Positions 36,615 to 45,657 of a DNA stretch of 64,000 nt are shown here, piece by piece. Under the pieces are notes generated by a model. It worked only from the letters and a program-made list of their open reading frames with translations, ran no database searches and was not told the origin of the DNA. Made by a program: the position numbers and the translations under genes. The stretch is taken from assembly GCA_963838205.1 (NCBI GenBank), contig CAWIQF010000001.1, forward strand, positions 124,001 to 188,000, in the 5' to 3' direction. The DNA is from CAIVVT01 sp963838205 (GTDB lineage: Bacteria; Acidobacteriota; Terriglobia; Bryobacterales; Bryobacteraceae). How positions within the stretch are numbered: the first letter of the stretch is position 1; each line of letters starts with the position of its first letter.

Positions 36615-37244
36615 ATGCCGAAGGTTGATGTCTACGATTTAACAAACGCGAGAATCGGCGAACTCGAACTCTCCGACGTTGTTTTTGGCGCCGAGGTAAA
36701 TGAGCATCTGCTTTACGAGAGCGTCCGCCACTATCTGGCAGGCGAGCGAAGCGGATCGGCCAAGACCAAGAACCGTTGGGAAGTTGCGGGGTCGGGCAAG
36801 AAGCTATGGCGGCAGAAGGGGACCGGCAGGGCGCGCATAGGTTCTGTGCGCAGCCCGCTGTGGCGGCATGGCGCCACGACGCACGGCCCTCAGCCGCGAG
36901 ACTACTCTTACCGGCTCAATAAGAAGATGATTGCCGGCGCCCTTCGTTCCGCGCTCACCGCGAAACTCCGGGACGGGGAGTTAAAGGTGGTGAATGCGTT
37001 CGGCCTGGCCGATTATAAGACGCGCACCATGGCCTCGACTCTCACGACGCTGGAAGCGAAGCGCAGCGTTCTGCTGGTAAATACGGTCGAGGCGAACCGC
37101 AACCTGGAATTAGGGTCCCGTAACCTGCCGGGCGTGAAGCTGGTGGCGACCAAAGATGTGACGACGTACGATTTGCTGGCGCATAAGTACGTTGTGATCA
37201 GCGAGGCAGCCGCGAAGAAGCTGTCGGAGGCGTTGGCGCAATGA
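36615..37244 (+). CDS. rplD: 50S ribosomal protein L4
   Basis: 209 residues, lines the exit tunnel with its extended loop (KLWRQKGTGRARIGSVRSPLWRHG). In E. coli L4 also represses the S10 operon. The TGA stop overlaps the rplW ATG by four bases (ATGA). Confidence 0.97.
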   Translation: MPKVDVYDLTNARIGELELSDVVFGAEVNEHLLYESVRHYLAGERSGSAKTKNRWEVAGSGKKLWRQKGTGRARIGSVRSPLWRHGATTHGPQPRDYSYRLNKKMIAGALRSALTAKLRDGELKVVNAFGLADYKTRTMASTLTTLEAKRSVLLVNTVEANRNLELGSRNLPGVKLVATKDVTTYDLLAHKYVVISEAAAKKLSEALAQ

Positions 37245-37528
37245 ACCGCTACGACGTGATTATCCGCCCGATTGTGACCGAGAAGGGCGTGGACAAGAAG
37301 GAAGCAGAGCGCACGCTATGTTTCGAAGTGCATCGCGACGCCAACAAGACGGAGATCAAGCAGGCGGTAGAAAGCCTGTTCAAGGTGAAGGTGGAAGATG
37401 TCCGGACGGCATCGTTCGAAGGTAAGCTTCGACGGCGAGGCCGTTACTCGGCCTATAGGTCCGATTGGAAGAAGGCCTATGTGCGGCTGAAGGCGGGCCA
37501 GAAGGCTCCCGAGTACGCGGAGCTGTAA
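37241..37528 (+). CDS. rplW: 50S ribosomal protein L23
   Basis: 95 residues, at the tunnel exit, docking site for trigger factor and SRP. It starts with IIRPIVTEKGVD and has the FEVHRDANKTEIKQAVESLF signature. Overlaps rplD by four bases. Confidence 0.97.
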   Translation: MNRYDVIIRPIVTEKGVDKKEAERTLCFEVHRDANKTEIKQAVESLFKVKVEDVRTASFEGKLRRRGRYSAYRSDWKKAYVRLKAGQKAPEYAEL

Positions 37529-37562
37529 GCGCGCGCTAAGGACTTAGAAGAGGCGAAACCCT

Positions 37563-38396
37563 ATGCCGATCAAAAAATTTCGACCTACAACGCCCACGCG
37601 GCGCTTTCAAACGGTCGTAACTCGTGACGAAATCACGAAAGAGACGCCGGAGAAGAGTCTTACCGAGGGTCTAAAGAAGTCCGGCGGCCGCAATAACAAA
37701 GGACTGACCACGATCCGGTTTCGTGGCGGCGGGCACAAGCGGACATACCGGGTTATCGATTTCAAGCGTAATAAGTTAGGCATCCCAGCCACGGTGGCAT
37801 CGATTGAGTACGATCCGAACCGCTCAGCGCGCATCGCGTTGCTGAACTATGCCGACGGAGAAAAGCGCTATATTCTCTGCCCGGTAGGGTTGGAAGTGGG
37901 CGCGAAGCTAATGAGCGGCCCAACCGCCGACATTCTGGTTGGTAATTCGCTGCCACTCGAGAGCATCCCGGCCGGCACGATGGTACACAACATCGAACTG
38001 CGGCCAGGCAAAGGCGGCCAGATGGCCCGTTCGGCGGGCGCCGCGGCGCAATTGGTTTCAAAAGAAGGCGGCATCGCGCTGCTGAAACTGCCGTCCGGCG
38101 AAATCCGGCGAGTGCCACTGGTGTGTTCAGCGACGATAGGCCAGGTAGGGAACCTGGACCACGAGAATGTCAGCCTCGGGAAAGCGGGCCGGACGAGGCA
38201 TCTCGGGCGCAGGCCGCACAATCGCGGAGTAACGATGAATCCGATCGACCATCCGCATGGAGGCGGCGAAGGCCGCACTTCGGGCGGCCGTCACCCGGTG
38301 ACTCCGTGGGGCCAGCCGACCCGCGGATTCAAGACGCGCAACAACAAACGTACGGACCGCGATATCGTGACGCGGCGGCCGACGCGGAACAAATAG
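37563..38396 (+). CDS. rplB: 50S ribosomal protein L2
   Basis: 277 residues, needed for subunit association and peptidyl transfer. The N-terminal RNA-binding domain includes GLTTIRFRGGGHKRTYRVIDF, and the C-terminal loop has MNPIDHPHGGGEGRTSGGRHPVTPWG with the conserved functional histidine. Confidence 0.98.
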   Translation: MPIKKFRPTTPTRRFQTVVTRDEITKETPEKSLTEGLKKSGGRNNKGLTTIRFRGGGHKRTYRVIDFKRNKLGIPATVASIEYDPNRSARIALLNYADGEKRYILCPVGLEVGAKLMSGPTADILVGNSLPLESIPAGTMVHNIELRPGKGGQMARSAGAAAQLVSKEGGIALLKLPSGEIRRVPLVCSATIGQVGNLDHENVSLGKAGRTRHLGRRPHNRGVTMNPIDHPHGGGEGRTSGGRHPVTPWGQPTRGFKTRNNKRTDRDIVTRRPTRNK

Positions 38397-38412
38397 AGCG
38401 GAGTAACGAGAC

Positions 38413-38697
38413 ATGAGCCGTTCACTAAAAAAAGGGCCGTTCGCCGACACACACATTGTCAAGAAAGTGGCGGATATGGCCGCCAAGAACGAGAAGAAAG
38501 TAGTGCGGACCTGGTCGCGGCGGTCGACCATCCTGCCGGAGTTCATCGGGCATACGATCGCCGTACACAACGGTAAGAAGTTCATCCCGGTCTACGTTAC
38601 CGAGAACATGGTGGGCCACAAGCTGGGCGAGTTCTCGCCGACGCGCACATTCAGAGGGCACGCGGCGAAGGCGGATAAGTCGGCCAAGCCGGCATAA
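38413..38697 (+). CDS. rpsS: 30S ribosomal protein S19
   Basis: 94 residues, head protein that contacts S13 and the A-site tRNA. It begins SRSLKKGPFAD and ends with GEFSPTRTFRGHA. Usual length. Confidence 0.97.
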   Translation: MSRSLKKGPFADTHIVKKVADMAAKNEKKVVRTWSRRSTILPEFIGHTIAVHNGKKFIPVYVTENMVGHKLGEFSPTRTFRGHAAKADKSAKPA

Positions 38698-38722
38698 GGG
38701 ACGAGCGGAAAAGGAAGCGACG

Positions 38723-39076
38723 ATGGCAATCAAAGCAGAAGCCAGATACGTCCGGATCTCGCCGCAAAAGGCCCGCCTGGTGGTGGACCTGATTCGGGGC
38801 CGGAAGGCGGGCGAGGCAATCACGATCCTGAAGACGACCGGCAAGAGGATTTGTCCGGTGGTGGAGAAGGTGCTGCGCTCGGCGATCGCCAATGCGGAGA
38901 ACAAGAAAGAAGACACCGACGTGGACCGCCTGTTCGTGGTCGAAGCGTATGTGAACGAGGGGCCGCGCCAGAGACGCGTGAGGCCGGCGCCAATGGGAAG
39001 AGCCTACCGCTACCAACGGCGGACATCGCACATCGTGGTGAAGGTCGGCGACAAGAGCAAGCCGGAGCAGGAATAG
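38723..39076 (+). CDS. rplV: 50S ribosomal protein L22
   Basis: 117 residues, lines the exit tunnel near the macrolide site. VRISPQKARLVVDLIRGRKAGEA and the C-terminal hairpin APMGRAYRYQRRTSHIVV are typical. Follows rpsS by 25 bases. Confidence 0.97.
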   Translation: MAIKAEARYVRISPQKARLVVDLIRGRKAGEAITILKTTGKRICPVVEKVLRSAIANAENKKEDTDVDRLFVVEAYVNEGPRQRRVRPAPMGRAYRYQRRTSHIVVKVGDKSKPEQE

Positions 39077-39089
39077 GAAGGTTCAGCGC

Positions 39090-39965
39090 ATGGGTCAGAA
39101 AGTTCATCCTTACGGGTTCCGACTGGGCATCACGAAGAACTGGCGTTCGCGTTGGTTTGCCACGGCGGACTACGCCAAACTGCTGCACGAAGATCTCGAT
39201 CTGAAGAAGATGCTGAAGGACCGATTGAAGTCCGCCGGTGTGAGCGCGGTCGAGGTGGAGCGTCCCGGCGGAGCCAAACTGCGCATCACAATCCACACTT
39301 CACGCCCGGGACTGATCATTGGGCGCAAGGGCGCGGAGATCGAGAAGCTGAAGCAGGAACTGGCAACGAAGACCAAGCGCGAGGTTTTCATCGACATCCA
39401 GGAAGTTCACAAGCCGGAGATGGATGCGCAACTGGTGGGCGAGTCGATTGCGCTGCAACTGGAAAAGCGCGTGGCGTTCCGACGCGCGATGCGCAAGGCG
39501 GTTGAGAGCGCCCAGCGTTTTGGTTGCAAGGGAATCAAGGTTCGTGTGTCGGGGCGATTGAACGGTGCTGAAATCGCTCGCAGTGAATGGTATTTACAAG
39601 GGCAGTTACCGCTGCACACTTTGCGCGCCGACATCGACTACGGTTTCGCGCAGGCTTACACGACTTATGGGGTGATTGGCATCAAGGTTTGGGTGTATCG
39701 CGGCGAAGTGTCGACAGACGGATTCTCGCGCCGCTCAGTGCGCGGCGACGAACCGCGCCGTAACCCGCGTAGCGACCGCCGCGATCGTCCGGATCGAGGC
39801 GACCGCGACCGGCGCAGCGGGCCGCCGCACAGCGCCCAGCCTGCGGCCGCCCCGGCCGTGAGTGCCGCTCCGGTTGCCGCAGCGCCGGTGGTTGAAGCAG
39901 CCGAACCGGCTGCGCTGCTGCCGCCTGTCGGCGGGGTCACGCCGGAAGGCCAGCCGAGCGAGTAA
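39090..39965 (+). CDS. rpsC: 30S ribosomal protein S3, with long C-terminal tail
   Basis: 291 residues where about 210-240 is usual. KH domain GRKGAEIEKLKQEL near 75 and the C-terminal domain through YGVIGIKVWVYRGE near 205 are standard. The extra 80 residues are an Arg/Asp-rich stretch (PRSDRRDRPDRGDRDRRSG) followed by an Ala/Pro/Val tail. Such tails occur in some phyla; the function is unknown, and it would lie on the mRNA-entry face. Confidence 0.95.
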   Translation: MGQKVHPYGFRLGITKNWRSRWFATADYAKLLHEDLDLKKMLKDRLKSAGVSAVEVERPGGAKLRITIHTSRPGLIIGRKGAEIEKLKQELATKTKREVFIDIQEVHKPEMDAQLVGESIALQLEKRVAFRRAMRKAVESAQRFGCKGIKVRVSGRLNGAEIARSEWYLQGQLPLHTLRADIDYGFAQAYTTYGVIGIKVWVYRGEVSTDGFSRRSVRGDEPRRNPRSDRRDRPDRGDRDRRSGPPHSAQPAAAPAVSAAPVAAAPVVEAAEPAALLPPVGGVTPEGQPSE

Positions 39966-39997
39966 AGAAACGGATAGAGAAGGGGAGACTGACGCTC

Positions 39998-40417
39998 ATG
40001 TTGATGCCGAAGAAGGTCAAATACAGGAAGCAGCAGCGCGGCCGCATGAAGGGCATGGCCCAGCGTGGAAGCTCGCTCTCATTTGGTGATTTCGGTCTCA
40101 AAGCGCTGCACTGCGGATGGGTCACTGACAGGCAAATTGAGGCTGCCCGCATAGCCATGAGCAGGTATGTGAAGCGCGCCGGCAAGATCTGGATCAGGGT
40201 ATTCCCGGACAAGCCGATCACGAAGAAGCCGGCCGAGACGCGCATGGGCAAAGGCAAAGGGGCTCCGGAGCAGTGGGTTGTCGTGATCAGGCCGGGAAAG
40301 ATTCTGTTCGAGATGGAAGGCGTGCCGCAACAGACGGCGCTTGCAGCTATGCGCCTGGCCGCGGCGAAACTCGGAGTGCGCACAAAGATGGTGACGCGGA
40401 CTGAGACGGCAAACTAA
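39998..40417 (+). CDS. rplP: 50S ribosomal protein L16
   Basis: 139 residues, organises the A-site region with 5S and 23S rRNA. MLMPKKVKYRKQQRGRMKGMA and KPITKKPAETRMGKGKG are signatures. Normal length. Confidence 0.97.
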   Translation: MLMPKKVKYRKQQRGRMKGMAQRGSSLSFGDFGLKALHCGWVTDRQIEAARIAMSRYVKRAGKIWIRVFPDKPITKKPAETRMGKGKGAPEQWVVVIRPGKILFEMEGVPQQTALAAMRLAAAKLGVRTKMVTRTETAN

Positions 40418-40449
40418 GCTCGAAGGCCGAACCACAAGGAAGCAACGCG

Positions 40450-40659
40450 ATGAAAGCGGAAAAGATTCGGGAGATCGACAGCAAGGACCTGGCCACCCGC
40501 CTGAAGGACGCCGACGAGCAGATTTTCCGGCTGAAGTTTCAGATGGCGATGGGCCAGATGGAAGGCATGAAGAAGTACCGCGAGCTGAAGAAGGACCGGG
40601 CGCGGATGCTGACGGTGCTCGGCGACCGTGCGCGGAACGAGCAGAAGGGGACGAAGTAG
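40450..40659 (+). CDS. rpmC: 50S ribosomal protein L29
   Basis: 69 residues, two-helix protein at the tunnel exit beside L23. The LKDADEQIFRLKFQMAMGQM helix and a C-terminal RARMLTVLGDR are seen. Followed three bases later by rpsQ. Confidence 0.94.
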   Translation: MKAEKIREIDSKDLATRLKDADEQIFRLKFQMAMGQMEGMKKYRELKKDRARMLTVLGDRARNEQKGTK

Positions 40660-40662
40660 GTC

Positions 40663-40971
40663 ATGGCCGAAGAGAAGAACGTCAGCAAGACCGATAAGGT
40701 CGTCCGCAAGAACGAAAAGATCGGCGAAGTAGTCTCGGCAAAGATGGCCAAGACGATCGTCGTGCAGGTGACGCGCAGGGTGCCGCACCCGCTCTACAAG
40801 CGGATTGTGACCAAGCGCAAGAAATTCTACGCCCACGATGAGACGGGCCAGGCGCATGTCGGGGACGTGGTCCGGATTGTGGAAAGCCGCCCGCTGAGCA
40901 AGCTGAAGCGCTGGACTCTGGGCGAAGTCATCCGGCGCGGGGCTGGGGCGAGCATCAGTGTGGCCGAGTAA
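40663..40971 (+). CDS. rpsQ: 30S ribosomal protein S17
   Basis: 102 residues, OB-fold primary 16S rRNA binder. GEVVSAKMAKTIVVQVTRRVPHPLYKR and HDETGQAHVGDVVRIVESRPLSKLKRW are standard. An 18-residue charged N-terminal extension precedes the usual start. Confidence 0.96.
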   Translation: MAEEKNVSKTDKVVRKNEKIGEVVSAKMAKTIVVQVTRRVPHPLYKRIVTKRKKFYAHDETGQAHVGDVVRIVESRPLSKLKRWTLGEVIRRGAGASISVAE

Positions 40972-41003
40972 AGTTCCATGGCTCGAAACGTGAGGGTAAC
41001 GTC

Positions 41004-41372
41004 ATGATCGGAATGAGAACGATCCTCGAAGTGGCCGACAATAGCGGCGCGCGGCGACTGCAGTGTATTCTGCCGCGCGGCGGAGACAAAGGCCTGCAGG
41101 CCGGCCTCGGGGATATCGTGACGGCGAGCGTAAAAGAGGCTGCGCCGGATTCAAGCATAAAGAAGGGCAAGGTTGTGAAGTGCGTGATCGTCAGGATGCG
41201 CAAGGAGACACGTCGCAAGGACGGCACCTACATCCGTTTCGACACGAACGCCGCCGTGCTCGTCAATGACCTCAACGAGCCGGTCGGGACGCGCGTGTTT
41301 GGCCCGGTGGCGCGCGAGTTGCGAGACAAGCGCTTCATGAAGATTGTGTCTCTCGCACCGGAGGTGATCTGA
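41004..41372 (+). CDS. rplN: 50S ribosomal protein L14
   Basis: 122 residues, central subunit-bridge protein. It starts MIGMRTILEVADNSGARRL and contains VKCVIVRMRKETRRKDGTYIRFD. Stop and next start are one base apart. Confidence 0.97.
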   Translation: MIGMRTILEVADNSGARRLQCILPRGGDKGLQAGLGDIVTASVKEAAPDSSIKKGKVVKCVIVRMRKETRRKDGTYIRFDTNAAVLVNDLNEPVGTRVFGPVARELRDKRFMKIVSLAPEVI

Positions 41373-41373
41373 C

Positions 41374-41751
41374 ATGGCGGGTCGTTTGGCAAACCGGAGC
41401 AAGGTAGCTCCCGAACCACTGAAGATTCGGATCAAAAAGAACGACACGGTGAAGGTGATCGCCGGCCGCGATAAAGGAAAGACGGGGCGTGTGCTGGAAG
41501 TCAACCGCGGGACGGGCCGTCTGCTGGTTGAAGGAGTGATGTTATCCAAGAAGCACGTGCGCCCAAATCCTGCGCGCGGCGTCAAGGGCGGCATCGCAGA
41601 GCGTGAGTCCTCAATCCATGTCTCGAACGTAATGATATTGACGTCGGACGGGAAGACGAGCCGCATCGGGACCAAGATCGAGACTGTCGGCGGCAAGGTT
41701 CGCCGTGTGCGAATCGCTCGCAAGACGGGCGAGGTTTTGGACAAGAAGTGA
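41374..41751 (+). CDS. rplX: 50S ribosomal protein L24
   Basis: 125 residues, early assembly protein. KOW motif KVIAGRDKGKTGRVLEVNR near 26-45. A 16-residue N-terminal stretch (AGRLANRSKVAPEPLK) precedes the usual start; an internal start was not seen. Confidence 0.94.
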   Translation: MAGRLANRSKVAPEPLKIRIKKNDTVKVIAGRDKGKTGRVLEVNRGTGRLLVEGVMLSKKHVRPNPARGVKGGIAERESSIHVSNVMILTSDGKTSRIGTKIETVGGKVRRVRIARKTGEVLDKK

Positions 41752-41908
41752 GTTATAGGATCCAGCCCGAGGTGAAATGGCGGGTAAGGGAAGCAGCGGC
41801 CCAAGGCGCGCTGCCGGATAGAGTGTGGATGCAGCGCCAAAGGCGGCTGCGGGGATCGGGATCGCGGCCGCAAGGATGGCTGCGAAACGATCGGAAAGAG
41901 TTTAGCTC

Positions 41909-42454
41909 ATGAAGGCGAGACTGAGAGAGTTATACACGAAAACGGTGGCGCCGGCCCTGATGAAGGAGTTCGGCTACACGAATATCATGGCCGTGCCGAA
42001 GGTCGAGAAAGTCACTCTGAATGTAGGGCTGGGCGAGGCGACTCAGAACCCGAAGTTGATGGATCCGACGGCCAACGAATTGGGTGCGATCGCCGGCCAG
42101 AAACCGGTCGTCACCAAGGCGAAGAAGTCGATCGCGGCGTTCAAGCTGCGCGAGAACATGAGTATCGGATGCATGGTTACGCTGCGCGGCGACCGGATGT
42201 ACGAGTTCATGGATCGCCTGATGAACGTGGCTCTCCCGCGCGTGCGCGATTTTCGTGGGGTCTCGAAGAAGAGCTTTGACGGGCGTGGGAACTACACGCT
42301 GGGCGTGAAGGACCAATTGATTTTCCCCGAGATCGATTACAACAAGGTCGAGAAGTTAAAGGGCATGAACATCTGCATCACGACGACAGCGCGCACCGAC
42401 GCGGAAGCGATGGCGCTGCTGAAGCTGATGGGCATGCCGTTCCGGCAGAACTAG
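41909..42454 (+). CDS. rplE: 50S ribosomal protein L5
   Basis: 181 residues, binds 5S rRNA and contacts P-site tRNA. MAVPKVEKVTLNVGLGEA, RENMSIGCMVTLRG and FRGVSKKSFDGRGNYTLG are conserved. A 157-base gap without a gene precedes it, unusually large for this block. Confidence 0.97.
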   Translation: MKARLRELYTKTVAPALMKEFGYTNIMAVPKVEKVTLNVGLGEATQNPKLMDPTANELGAIAGQKPVVTKAKKSIAAFKLRENMSIGCMVTLRGDRMYEFMDRLMNVALPRVRDFRGVSKKSFDGRGNYTLGVKDQLIFPEIDYNKVEKLKGMNICITTTARTDAEAMALLKLMGMPFRQN

Positions 42455-42482
42455 CCGCGGCAAGAACGGAGCAGAAGAATCA

Positions 42483-42671
42483 ATGTCTACGACGGCAAAA
42501 TACGCGAAGGACATCCTGAAGCAGCCGAAGTACGCGGTGCGTCACCGCAACCGCTGCCTGCGCTGCGGCCGGCCCCGGGCGTACATGCGGAAGTTTAAGT
42601 TATGCCGCATTTGTTTCCGGCAACTCGCCCTATTGGGCGAACTGCCGGGTGTGACGAAGTCGAGCTGGTAG
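42483..42671 (+). CDS. rpsN: 30S ribosomal protein S14, zinc-binding type
   Basis: 62 residues (rpsZ-type). The CLRCGRP and CRIC pairs (C36, C39, C52, C55 approximately) form the Zn ribbon of the C+ form. RKFKLCRICFRQLALLGELPGVTKSSW is the usual C-terminus. Confidence 0.96.
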   Translation: MSTTAKYAKDILKQPKYAVRHRNRCLRCGRPRAYMRKFKLCRICFRQLALLGELPGVTKSSW

Positions 42672-42720
42672 GGGCTACTGGTGGCGAATATGAAGATAGG
42701 AAGCGCGAAGGAGGAGAACA

Positions 42721-43116
42721 ATGATTTCTGACCCCATCGCAGACATGCTTACCCGCGTCCGGAACGCCTTGAAGGCACGCTTCCAGAAGGTCGATGTGCC
42801 GGCCTCGAAGCTAAAGACCGAGATTGCGCGAATTATGAAGGACGAGGGCTACATCCTCAACTACAAGATTGTCGACGAGGACAATCATAAGGCGATCAGG
42901 GTGTACCTGAAGTACACGGCGGCCAATCAGTCGGTGATCTCGCACATCGAGCGGGTTTCCCGCCCGGGCTGCCGGGTGTATGTCGGCTCAACCGAGATTC
43001 CCAAAGTGCTGGGTGGCCTGGGAGTCAATATACTGACCACGCCGAAGGGCGTGATGACGGGCAAGAGCGCCCGCAAGGAGGGTGTCGGCGGCGAGTTGCT
43101 GTGCCAGATCTGGTAA
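42721..43116 (+). CDS. rpsH: 30S ribosomal protein S8
   Basis: 131 residues, central-domain 16S binder. It starts MISDPIADMLTRVRNA with GGAGG before it. TTPKGVMTGKSARKEGVGGELLCQIW is the conserved end. Confidence 0.97.
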   Translation: MISDPIADMLTRVRNALKARFQKVDVPASKLKTEIARIMKDEGYILNYKIVDEDNHKAIRVYLKYTAANQSVISHIERVSRPGCRVYVGSTEIPKVLGGLGVNILTTPKGVMTGKSARKEGVGGELLCQIW

Positions 43117-43210
43117 GACCTGTGCGGCGACGTATGACGCGCGACCCGTTCCCGTCTGGAAATGGCACAGGCCGTGACGGCCTGGAAAGCGGACTGGAGA
43201 CGTTCAGAAA

Positions 43211-43747
43211 ATGTCACGAGTAGGCAAGAAACCGATTCCGCTGCCCCCCGGTGTGAAGTTCACCGTTGGGGAGCAGCTTCTGGTCGAGGGACCCAAGGGG
43301 AAGCTGACTGTCCCGCTCCCGCAGGGCATCCGGGTGGAGAAGGTCGATTCGACGATGGAGATCAAGCGCGAAAATGACAGTTTTCGCGCGCTGCATGGGC
43401 TGACACGCGCTCTGGCCGCGAACGCCGTTACTGGCGTGAGCAGCGGCTTCACGCGAGAGTTAGATATCGTCGGCATCGGTTACCGAGCCGAGGTAAAGGG
43501 CAACGTGATCGTGTTTACTCTCGGGTATTCGCACCTGATCGAGTTCGCTCTGCCGAAGGGCGTCGAGTGCAAGATCGAGAAACTTACCCACCTGGCGCTG
43601 AGCGGCAACGATAAGCAGCAACTGGGGCAGATCGCGGCCGACATTCGCGCTCTGCGTCCGCCGGAGCCATACAAGCAGAAGGGCATCCGGTACACGGGCG
43701 AAGTGGTCCGCAAGAAGGTGGGCAAGACTGGCGCAAGCAGCAAGTAA
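43211..43747 (+). CDS. rplF: 50S ribosomal protein L6
   Basis: 178 residues, near the factor-binding site. SRVGKKPIPLPPGVKF and the C-terminal PEPYKQKGIRYTGEVVRKK are signatures. Confidence 0.97.
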   Translation: MSRVGKKPIPLPPGVKFTVGEQLLVEGPKGKLTVPLPQGIRVEKVDSTMEIKRENDSFRALHGLTRALAANAVTGVSSGFTRELDIVGIGYRAEVKGNVIVFTLGYSHLIEFALPKGVECKIEKLTHLALSGNDKQQLGQIAADIRALRPPEPYKQKGIRYTGEVVRKKVGKTGASSK

Positions 43748-43766
43748 GGCGGGAGGAATCTGAGAC

Positions 43767-44126
43767 ATGAAACACACGATTGATAAGAATTCCCGCCGAC
43801 TCCGGATTCATGTCCGCATCCGACGCGCGGTGAAGGGTTCGAACGAGCGTCCGCGGCTGGCGATTTTCCGCAGTCTGAAGCATATCTACGCACAGATCAT
43901 CGACGACCGCTCGGGGCGGACGATTGTGGCTTCTTCGAGTAATGACAAGGAAGCTTCGATCAACGGGGGTAACCTGGCTGGCGCGAAAGCGATCGGCAAG
44001 CAGGTGGCCGAGAGGGCGATCGAAAAAGGGATCAAGAAAGTCGTTTTCGACCGTGGTGGCTATCTATACCACGGGCGAGTGAAGGCATTGGCCGACGCCG
44101 CGCGGGAAGCCGGACTGGAGTTCTAA
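43767..44126 (+). CDS. rplR: 50S ribosomal protein L18
   Basis: 119 residues, 5S rRNA-binding. RPRLAIFRSLKHIYAQIIDD and VVFDRGGYLYHGRVKALADAAREAGLEF are standard (the first begins near 31). Followed four bases later by rpsE. Confidence 0.97.
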   Translation: MKHTIDKNSRRLRIHVRIRRAVKGSNERPRLAIFRSLKHIYAQIIDDRSGRTIVASSSNDKEASINGGNLAGAKAIGKQVAERAIEKGIKKVVFDRGGYLYHGRVKALADAAREAGLEF

Positions 44127-44130
44127 CACT

Positions 44131-44643
44131 ATGGGAGTCGTTCCGCAGAAGAGAATCGATCCGAAGGCGTACAACCTCAAAGAGCAGGTGGTTTCCATCA
44201 ATCGCGTCACCAAGGTGGTGAAGGGCGGCAAGAACCTGAGCTTTTCGGCGTTGGTCGTCATAGGCGACCCGGAGCAAAAAGTGGTGGGGTTTGGCTCAGG
44301 CAAGGCCAAGGAAGTTCCGGCGGCCATCAAAAAGGGCATTGAAGCGGCGAAGAAGAACCTGCGCCACGTGCACACGCTGGGGACGACGATCCCGCATCAG
44401 GTGCTGGGCCGCTTTGGCGCTGGACTGGTGTTGCTGAAGCCGGCTCCCGAGGGCACGGGCGTGATCGCCGGCGGCCCGGTGCGCGCGGTCATTCAGGCGG
44501 CCGGGATTGGCAATGTGCTGACTAAGTCGATTGGAACGACGAACCCGCACAACGTGGTCAAGGCGACGATCGCTGCGCTCGACGAACTGCGGGACAAGGC
44601 GCAGGTGGCGGAGCTGCGCGGCCTGGCGGTGGAGAATCTCTAG
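44131..44643 (+). CDS. rpsE: 30S ribosomal protein S5
   Basis: 170 residues, accuracy protein on the solvent side. LKEQVVSINRVTKVVKGG, FSALVVIGD and GKAKEVPAAIKKGIEAAKK are typical. Normal length. Confidence 0.97.
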   Translation: MGVVPQKRIDPKAYNLKEQVVSINRVTKVVKGGKNLSFSALVVIGDPEQKVVGFGSGKAKEVPAAIKKGIEAAKKNLRHVHTLGTTIPHQVLGRFGAGLVLLKPAPEGTGVIAGGPVRAVIQAAGIGNVLTKSIGTTNPHNVVKATIAALDELRDKAQVAELRGLAVENL

Positions 44644-44646
44644 CTT

Positions 44647-44835
44647 ATGACGCAGCAATCAACTATCAAGATCAAGTTGGCGGCCAGCCCGATTGGCGCC
44701 CCGGACAAGATTCGGCGAGTGGTGCGAGCGCTCGGCCTGAAGAAGGTGAACCAGGTGGTGGAGAAGCCCGACACGCCAGGCTTCCGCGGCATGGTTACCA
44801 AGGTTCCGCACTTGCTGAAACTCGTTGTCGAGTAG
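44647..44835 (+). CDS. rpmD: 50S ribosomal protein L30
   Basis: 62 residues. IKIKLAASPIGAPDKIRRVVRALGL and the DTPGFRGMVTKVPHLL end match the family. Between rpsE and rplO as usual. Confidence 0.95.
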   Translation: MTQQSTIKIKLAASPIGAPDKIRRVVRALGLKKVNQVVEKPDTPGFRGMVTKVPHLLKLVVE

Positions 44836-44866
44836 GGTTGAATTCAGAACGGACAGAGAGCACAAG

Positions 44867-45589
44867 ATGGATCTCAGCAATCTCAAACCCCCGGCCGGCC
44901 AAGTGAAAACGCAGCGTCGTATCGGGCGGGGCATGGGCTCCGGACGCGGCAAATATTCGGGTCGAGGCGCCAAGGGACAAAAGTCGATCAGCGGCTATTC
45001 GGCGATGCGTGGCTTTGAGGGTGGTCAGATGCCGTTGCATCGGCGCCTGCCGAAGCGGGGCTTCACGAACGCGCTGTTCCGGAAGCATTTTGCCATTGTC
45101 AACGTGGGCACTTTCGAGAAGCTCGAAGCAACTTCCTTCACGCCGCAACAGTTGCTCGATCTAGGTGTGATCCACAAGCTGGGCGATGGCCTCAAGGTGT
45201 TGGCAAACGGTGAGTTGACCCGGAAGGTTCACATCGAGGCGCATTGTTTTTCAAAGGCAGCCGAGGAGAAGATCAAGGCCGCCGGTGGCAGTGTGGCCGT
45301 GATCGAGCCGAAGAAAACCGGGATGGCTATGGCGGCTGAAGGAAAGAAGAGTAAGAGCGATGCCGCGAAGGCGGTCAAGAGGAGTGCGCGCGCCTTAGCG
45401 TTGAGTACTCAAGCGGCCGAAAGCGCTGCACCGACGAAAGCAAAGAAGGGCGAGGGCGCTGCGGCGGCGAGTACTCCGGAGAGCGAAAGCTCCGCACCGA
45501 AAAAGGCAAAGAAAGGCGAGGGTAGTTCAGCGGCGGGTACTCAAAAGGGCGATGGCTCGGCAGCGGCAAAGGCCAAGAAGAGCAAGTAG
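44867..45589 (+). CDS. rplO: 50S ribosomal protein L15, with low-complexity C-terminal tail
   Basis: 240 residues against the usual 145-150. The start MDLSNLKPPAG, the glycine-rich RRIGRGMGSGRGKYSGRGAKGQ and the globular part to VIEPKKTG (about 150) are standard. The last 90 residues are Lys/Ala/Ser-rich with repeated KAKKGEG units (near 193, 212 and 231). ATG 44867 is preferred to the open frame from 44825. The tail probably lies at the ribosome surface. Confidence 0.94.
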   Translation: MDLSNLKPPAGQVKTQRRIGRGMGSGRGKYSGRGAKGQKSISGYSAMRGFEGGQMPLHRRLPKRGFTNALFRKHFAIVNVGTFEKLEATSFTPQQLLDLGVIHKLGDGLKVLANGELTRKVHIEAHCFSKAAEEKIKAAGGSVAVIEPKKTGMAMAAEGKKSKSDAAKAVKRSARALALSTQAAESAAPTKAKKGEGAAAASTPESESSAPKKAKKGEGSSAAGTQKGDGSAAAKAKKSK

Positions 45590-45657
45590 CTTTTGAGGAT
45601 ATGGAGAAGAGCGGATAGGGTTCTCTCCTTCGGGTAAAGGCGGCGGATGGGAAGTCC

